Shown piece after piece: positions 54,458-64,000 of a stretch of DNA of 64,000 nucleotides (the first letter of the stretch is position 1; each line of letters starts with the position of its first letter). The stretch is from contig JAAPAO010000010.1 of NCBI GenBank assembly GCA_013115145.1, positions 1 through 64,000 on the forward strand. The letters run 5' to 3'. A program made the translations under genes and the position numbers. The stretch is from Perkinsus chesapeaki (taxonomy: Eukaryota; Perkinsozoa; Perkinsida; Perkinsidae). The notes under the pieces were generated by a model that was given only the letters and a program-made list of their open reading frames with translations, was not told the DNA's origin and did no database searches.

Positions 54458-57400
54458 ATGGAAGATGAATCTTTGCTCGATGCGAGGATCGAAGCCATGT
54501 TCTCCCGCTTTCCCCAGATATGTGTACCTAATCGGCCACCGATACCTGTGAAGCGGCGTCGATCTCTCTTGAGCCCCAATCGTATCAGAACGGCAAAGTA
54601 CACTTTGCTGACGTTCCTCCCGCTCAACTTGTGGCACCAATTTCACGTTTTTGCTAACCTTTACTTCCTCTGCATGGCCGGTATGCAAATGTTGCCGTGG
54701 ATATCGGATTCTGGTGGAATCCCCTTCATTCTCCTGCCCCTTGGCTTCGTGCTTGCGGTCACGGCTATAAAGGATGGTCTCGAAGACTACAATCGCTATA
54801 AGGCCGACTTCGAGGAGAATAACCAAGACGCTGCGCTGGTCATTCCAGACGGTGAGGCCTGTACGGTTGTCCATTGGGAGGCTCTCCGCGTCGGGGATGT
54901 CATCCGTCTTGGCCGCGGTGACCGAGTACCCGCGGACGTTGTGATACTAGCGAGCTGCGATGAGGGCGGACAGGTTTTCATTGGTACTGAGAACCTCGAC
55001 GGCGAAACGTCATTGAAGCAGAAGACGGCTCTTCCTCACACTAACAGGCTTATAGTGTCGGATGGTGATGCTGGTAATCTTAACTCGAGATCTGGTATAT
55101 GCCGTACTCGCCTCAAGATCAATTGTGAAGCGCCTTGCGAAAGCCTTCACTCGTTCCATGGCGTCCTGCACATCGAAGGGTCCTCTGATGGCCCTCTGCC
55201 TCTCACTGTTGACCAAGTCATCTTCAGGGGGAGCACAGTGGAGACGACGTCTCAGGTGTGGGCAGTTGTGGTGTACACTGGCCATGAAACTCGCATCCTT
55301 CGGAACGCCATGAAGCTGAAGCCTAGATACAAGCTGTCTAAATTGATGCTGTGCTATAATAAACATATTATATCCCTTTTTGCTATACAGTTTGCTCTAT
55401 GTACCATTACAGCCATGCTCCATTTATCATTATCGCTAGCTTTTTTAGAGCGACATTTTTATTTGCCCCGGTCCAACCTGCTCACAGTAATTGAGGTCTT
55501 CGGGGCCCAGCTACTCCAGCTCACTCAGTTTGTCCCGATAAGTGTTTTGGCCACACTAGAGGTCGTGAAAGTGATCCAGTCCATGCTGGTGATCGATAGG
55601 GATCCAGAGATGCCTGGTTGTAAAACCAACACTTGTACCATTCTCGAAGAGCTCGGTTCAGTTCGTCACGTTTTCACCGACAAGACTGGCACCTTAACTG
55701 AGAACAAGATGCTGTTGAAGTCTCTCTGCATTGTGAGGCCCGGCCTGGCCGCCAGCCCATCTTCCCGGGTCCTGGTCGACGGAGCAGCTGGGGACAAGGA
55801 GGACCATAGCCCTCTTAGAACCCGCTCGGCAGGACTTTCCGATTTCTGGTCAAGGAGTATGCACGAGTCTGTGCCTAGATGTCTGCGAAGCCACGTTGCC
55901 GCTGACTTCCCTGCCGACCAGCTGCGCATGGAATGGAGCAGCTCGAAGGGCACCGAGAGTAAATTATTGATGTTGGCAATGTCAGTTTGTCACTCGGTTA
56001 TGGCACGGTCCCAGGAGTACTCGGCGGACCTTGTGCTGGATGCGAGCTCTCCTGACGAGCTAGCCTTGGTTGCCGGGGCAGCCTCACTAGGCCTTGTCTT
56101 TGCTGGCAGATCAGCGTCCAACGAAGTCCGCCTTAAAGTCGAACATTCGTGGACCGCTGAGCTGCTAGGTTGCAACGTGGGCGAAATTATCGTGAAAGTC
56201 CTACTGGTGTTGCCGTTTGACAGTGACAGGAAGCGCATGAGCGTCGTCATAGAACACAACCGTGAGGCTATCATGCTTTGTAAGGGCGCCGATTCCACTA
56301 TGTTCGAGGCCGCCACCGGTGACGTAGTGAACCCGGAGCTAGCTGCAGCGGTGAACGGCTACGCGGAAGTTGGCCTCAGGACGCTTGTCTTCGGTTGGAA
56401 AAGGTTCGACACAGCGGAGTTTGCTGAACTCCTTGAGGAGCATCGGGACGCCTGCTTGGAGGATTCGGCCGAAAGAACGAGATGTGCTGTAGATGCGCTA
56501 GAGTCGGGCTTGCAGCTTTTCGGTTGCTCTGGTGTGGAAGACATGCTCCAGCCGAGAGTTCCTGAGACTTTGGCGGCCATTCGCGAGCACGGTCTGAAGG
56601 TGTGGATGCTAACCGGTGACAGAGTGGAGACAGCTGTTAACATTGGCCGAAGCGCCGGGCTCTTCCCTGCCAACGAGAGGAGCATCCTCTTGGACTCCAC
56701 GGACGCGGTCGAGCTCAGCGAACTGATGGACAGTCCTTTGCCGAGCGAGACATCGAAGGGGGCCAGGATTATTCCTCTTGAAGAGCCCTGTCCGGGGCAG
56801 CACATGGTCCTTACTGGCGAGTCATTATCTGTCATACTGTCTAGTCGCAGACTTCGTGAACAGCTCTTCACTGCGCCGGTGAGCTCTGTTCTAGCTTGCC
56901 GAGTGACACCAGCCCAAAAAACCGAGCTCGTGATAGCAGCTCGGAGCTTCTGCTCGGGTCTCGTCTTGAGGGGAGAGCAAGAGGTCCGCGGCAGCTCTCA
57001 AGGAGGTGCCGTTCTGGCTATTGGTGATGGTGCTAATGACGTTGGTATGATCCAAGCTGCCGAGGTCGGCGTGGCCGTGGCTGGATACGAGGGAGCGCAG
57101 GCGGTGCGTGCCAGCGACTTTGCCATATCCAGGTTCAATCACTTGGAACGTCTACTGCTGTACCATGGTCCTGATCTACTAAGGAAGAACTCTTTCGTCG
57201 TCTACTACTCTATTTTTAAGAATGCCGGCTTCTCCCTTCTACCATTCGTGTACGGTCTTGTCTGCGCCTTTTCGGCCGCGAATGTCTATCATGTCGTATT
57301 GAAACAGTTCTATAACACCGCGTACACCGCCCTGCCTGTCATAGCCTTCGCAGTATTCGATCGTCCAGACCTCCTGGCTACATGCCCAGGCCGATGGCCT

Positions 57401-57916
57401 CCTCGGTTCAGCGGACAAAATCTCATTATTTGGATATCTCGAGGGCTCTGGTGCACCCTCAGTTTCCTAGTCGGCACTCTCCTACCATTCGCAGCATTTA
57501 CGCAGTGGTCAACCGGCATCTTCTCGCCTGAAGGATTCACTGGTATATCGATGCAAGCCTTCGGTTTGATGGTCACAGCGAACTCGGTAGTGTTTTTCAA
57601 TCTGGCTATCTATATCTGGTCAACATCACCAGCAAGCAATATCCTATACGGAGTTGGGTCGGTACTGTTCCTAGCCACATGGCTTGCTCTTGATAAGGCT
57701 GTTTTTGACCATGCCTGGCATATATACCTCTGCTCTCCCATGGGGCTGGCATCAGTGCTTCTTTCACTCTCCCTTGCTGGCCTGTCGCTCGTCTTTGTAG
57801 TCGATTCCCATCTTGCCCGCTTCGAGGCCATCGAGGAGGGTATAGAACTTCACGAGAAACCTCACCAGCGTAGGCTGACAGTAGAACTCGGCCCACTCCC
57901 GTCGCTAAAAGAGTGA
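54458..57916 (+). CDS. P4-type ATPase, phospholipid flippase
   Basis: One exon, 1152 residues. The P4 signature set is complete: RTAKYTLLTFLPLNLWHQF (residues 44-62), membrane helices 1-2, the actuator motif DGET (181-184), PISV in helix 4 (360-363, the P4 replacement for the ion-site PEGL), the phosphorylation motif DKTGT (408-412), KGAD near 609, DSDRKRMSVV before it, and GDGANDVGMI near 855. Six further helices close the protein. No motif residue is missing, so it should use ATP to move aminophospholipids from the outer to the cytosolic leaflet, probably with a CDC50 partner. It follows the Rav1-like gene by 96 bp on the same strand. Confidence 0.95.
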   Translation: MEDESLLDARIEAMFSRFPQICVPNRPPIPVKRRRSLLSPNRIRTAKYTLLTFLPLNLWHQFHVFANLYFLCMAGMQMLPWISDSGGIPFILLPLGFVLAVTAIKDGLEDYNRYKADFEENNQDAALVIPDGEACTVVHWEALRVGDVIRLGRGDRVPADVVILASCDEGGQVFIGTENLDGETSLKQKTALPHTNRLIVSDGDAGNLNSRSGICRTRLKINCEAPCESLHSFHGVLHIEGSSDGPLPLTVDQVIFRGSTVETTSQVWAVVVYTGHETRILRNAMKLKPRYKLSKLMLCYNKHIISLFAIQFALCTITAMLHLSLSLAFLERHFYLPRSNLLTVIEVFGAQLLQLTQFVPISVLATLEVVKVIQSMLVIDRDPEMPGCKTNTCTILEELGSVRHVFTDKTGTLTENKMLLKSLCIVRPGLAASPSSRVLVDGAAGDKEDHSPLRTRSAGLSDFWSRSMHESVPRCLRSHVAADFPADQLRMEWSSSKGTESKLLMLAMSVCHSVMARSQEYSADLVLDASSPDELALVAGAASLGLVFAGRSASNEVRLKVEHSWTAELLGCNVGEIIVKVLLVLPFDSDRKRMSVVIEHNREAIMLCKGADSTMFEAATGDVVNPELAAAVNGYAEVGLRTLVFGWKRFDTAEFAELLEEHRDACLEDSAERTRCAVDALESGLQLFGCSGVEDMLQPRVPETLAAIREHGLKVWMLTGDRVETAVNIGRSAGLFPANERSILLDSTDAVELSELMDSPLPSETSKGARIIPLEEPCPGQHMVLTGESLSVILSSRRLREQLFTAPVSSVLACRVTPAQKTELVIAARSFCSGLVLRGEQEVRGSSQGGAVLAIGDGANDVGMIQAAEVGVAVAGYEGAQAVRASDFAISRFNHLERLLLYHGPDLLRKNSFVVYYSIFKNAGFSLLPFVYGLVCAFSAANVYHVVLKQFYNTAYTALPVIAFAVFDRPDLLATCPGRWPPRFSGQNLIIWISRGLWCTLSFLVGTLLPFAAFTQWSTGIFSPEGFTGISMQAFGLMVTANSVVFFNLAIYIWSTSPASNILYGVGSVLFLATWLALDKAVFDHAWHIYLCSPMGLASVLLSLSLAGLSLVFVVDSHLARFEAIEEGIELHEKPHQRRLTVELGPLPSLKE

Positions 57917-58050
57917 ATCCTTTATTTTTTGTATCATTTCGTTACGATAGCTTCATTAGCATTATATCAGCCCTCACTTTACCAACTATGTGTTAAGTTG
58001 TTAATATTTACTGGTCACATGAGGGACTTCCCGCTATCGTCCAGGGAGAT

Positions 58051-61932
<3,882 letters not shown>

Positions 61933-62059
61933 GCCATGCAAACAATGTTGCGTCTCACGTTGTGGGATAAGTTCTCAACGGTGCGTTGTGTTATGTAGTA
62001 TACAGCTAGCGATGTAAACAGGCGGGGTTAAATACGGCGACTAAGTTACCATTTGTTCA

Positions 62060-64000
62060 ATGGTGGGGCGCAAGACCTCCTCGACTTCTCAAGGCCGAGG
62101 GGTGAAACGACCGCGTGTATCTGTCTCTCGCAGTGGCTCAGGCGTGTCTAGGACACCACGATTCACGAAGCCACTGCGGCCGAGTGTCGGGAAAGGTGGA
62201 GCATATGGAGTTTCGATTTTGATGTTTTTTCGTGTAGAACCTAGCTCAGCCGCCAGCCAGGAGTCAGTCGTTGACATTTGCAGTAGCAGCGAAGACGAAG
62301 CCAAAACTGGCAAGCGCCCCGCTGGAGGTTTCTGGTCGGAACAATTCTTCCGAGATCTCACTTTGGCCCCGCGTATCGGTAACAAGGCAAGCCCTCCAGT
62401 CACTCGGGCCCTAGCGTAAGAACTCATGTGGATTATTGCGCTTCCTATGTTTAATTTCATTCCCATCGTCCATCAAATGGACTCCAATTTACACGCTTAT
62501 TTCGTACCTTAAAACCCGAAGGTTTTTGACATCTACAACAGCACCATTCTTCGTTCTCAGCATGAAAGCGCTTCAGGGTTCTGTTAACGTAGATGATATC
62601 AAGCTGTGACTGCTTTCAATCCACGTCGTGTCAGGTCTGCCAAGCCCAAGGACGGAGCTGCGCGCAGAAGCCCGCCTGCAGTCTCGTCAACCCCTGTACT
62701 CGTCGTTGCGAAGGAAAGGAAGTCCGAATTGGCCGTCGCACTACAAAGCCAAAATGCCGTCGTTCTCCTGTACGGTCCACCTGGATGCGGCAAGAGTTTC
62801 CTCCTACATGCGGTATGCGAGGAATTGGGACTATCTGTAACAGAATACAGAAGTAGAGGATGGGTGAGAGGTAAGGATTGACAGGATGAGGTCTAAGGAT
62901 AAGCCGTAACATGTTTATTCAACTCTCTAAGTCTATTCGAAGTCTCACTCGTTAGTATCTTTGAATTAGCACTTGGTGTCGCTGGCATAGGATTTGGACG
63001 GAGTGCTGCTGATTTCGACGAAAGGGTTCCCGGTATAATAGAGCGTTCACCTATAATACCGTTAGTGTAGGTTACTGCTAGTCGGTTAGTATTCCATTTA
63101 AGGCTAATATCCATTGGGTACACATTATCATTGTGCACATCTCTTCATTTGGTGGTTCAAAACCCAAGTGATATAACGAAATAAGGCTACTGGAAGTTTT
63201 ACTGTACACTGTTTAGGTTATGAGGACCGTAACTCTACATTGCGATTCATACGGACTCCACTTCGACAGGGAGTTAAGCTAATTCGAGATTCCGCAATTG
63301 ACCTCATATCTACAAGGCAAAGTTATGACGCCGGTGGGTCTCGAGTATTCCCGAAGGCCTGAATCACTTTGTCAAGTTGTTGCTTTCGAGAAGGACACAA
63401 TCGAGGCTCTCAGCTTGGTAACTGGCCGTGTCGTTATCAGTACAACAAATTACAGACTTCTCGATAAGTTAAGTGAGTTCGTGTCACTTATGCGGAAGTT
63501 CGCTCTAGCATTCATTTTGCAGGGCAATCCCTTTCAACACAACAGTTAAAAGTGGTCACCTTCCGCCCGCTTCCCGTAGCCGGTATTCGTAAGATACTCA
63601 GATCCAAGCTGTATGCGATGGGTTGCCCATTTGTGTCAACCAGTAATATCTTTCGGCTCCAACTTGGCTTGAAATTATTCCTATGTAGCGCTCACCGACA
63701 GCTTGGCGGCTGAAAGCCGAGGCGATGCAAGATTCGCCTTGAACCAACTGGAAGCTGCTACAGCGGGTAGTGTGAGCTCTGCAGGATACGGCGGATGTTT
63801 GAAGGATAATTCATTTGACTACTTTCATGCTCTAGGGAAGGTAATCCTCAAGCCGTATGTGACTTGATAGTAGCGGTATTAGGTACTGTACTGTAAACGC
63901 ATTGACCCAGACGCACCGGACAAACCTCCTTCACAGTTGCCACCAGTGAAATTAGTTTCGAAGATGGATCGTTTACCACCTTACTTTGACGTAGAGGAGC
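62060..64000 (+). CDS. RAD17: Rad17-like checkpoint clamp loader, cut by window end
   Basis: The first exon (62060 to about 62419) encodes a basic, Ser-rich head with an acidic SSSEDE patch. The next block reads DLVV-like VLVVAKERKSELAVAL and the Walker A motif VVLLYGPPGCGKSFLLHAVC (about 62700-62820), then ELGLSVTEYRS. Further on, LVTGRVVISTTNYRLL (63410-63460) fits the core beta strand before sensor 1, and RGDARFALNQLEAAT with KDNSFDYFHALGKVI (63715-63845) matches the Rad17 region in which a G-D-x-R-x-A motif is followed by the F-H-A-L-G-K block. Rad17 with RFC2-5 loads the 9-1-1 clamp at damaged DNA. The C-terminal part lies outside the window. It sits directly after recQ on the same strand. 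Exon borders between 62880 and 63300 were not resolved. Confidence 0.8.

Noticed and set aside
56359..56871. 170-residue minus-strand Ser-rich ORF
   Set aside because: Antisense to the conserved P-domain of the flippase.

Overview
The window is eukaryotic nuclear DNA. Genes are cut by short GT-AG introns (mostly about 30-70 bp), spacing is tight, and many small secreted proteins occur. The best fit is an alveolate close to Perkinsus (protist parasites of molluscs). That assignment is an inference. It rests on a secreted subtilisin of the kind Perkinsus is known for, runs of small secreted proteins, and 3'-splice-site-like pyrimidine-AG signals just upstream of several start codons that have no donor before them, as expected for spliced-leader trans-splicing. 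One run of N (12450-12540) interrupts a satellite.

Layout: 1-2.7 kb, minus, 3' part missing: polycystin-type cation channel. 3.4 kb, plus: small secreted protein. 5.06-9.56 kb, minus: a copine (two C2 domains and a copine vWA domain) that ends in a RING finger. 10.4-11.5 kb: small hypothetical genes. 11.7-13.1 and 16.9-17.7 kb, plus: two DUF962/Mpo1-like membrane proteins; the first holds a 31-bp satellite in an intron. Between them, 13.8-16.1 kb: three tandem copies of a small secreted protein, one frameshifted and one with a damaged signal-peptide region. 18.6-19.4 kb, plus: CAP-domain secreted protein. 19.7-28 kb, mostly minus: several lineage-specific hypothetical genes and a tRNA-like pair. 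28.7-29.5 kb, plus: hypothetical protein with an acidic tail. 30.4-31.7 kb, minus: secreted subtilisin. 32.5 to about 44 kb, minus: a large many-exon UBR1-type N-recognin ubiquitin ligase whose introns hold two satellites and a foldback cluster. 44.5-45.1 kb, minus: 125-residue protein from five exons, one only 21 nt. 45.65-49.8 kb, plus: five tandem secreted EF-hand genes with identical intron layout. 49.96-64 kb, plus: four large housekeeping genes in a row: Rav1/DmX-like V-ATPase assembly factor, P4 flippase, RecQ helicase and Rad17-like clamp loader (cut by the window end).

Themes: calcium and membrane signalling (polycystin, copine, EF-hand proteins, flippase), ubiquitin ligases (copine-RING, UBR), a secreted set (subtilisin, CAP, EF-hand array, secreted triplet) and DNA repair (RecQ next to Rad17). 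Splice structures were derived by hand from reading frame, GT-AG signals and family conservation. Where exon lengths were summed and gave an intact frame, this is stated.
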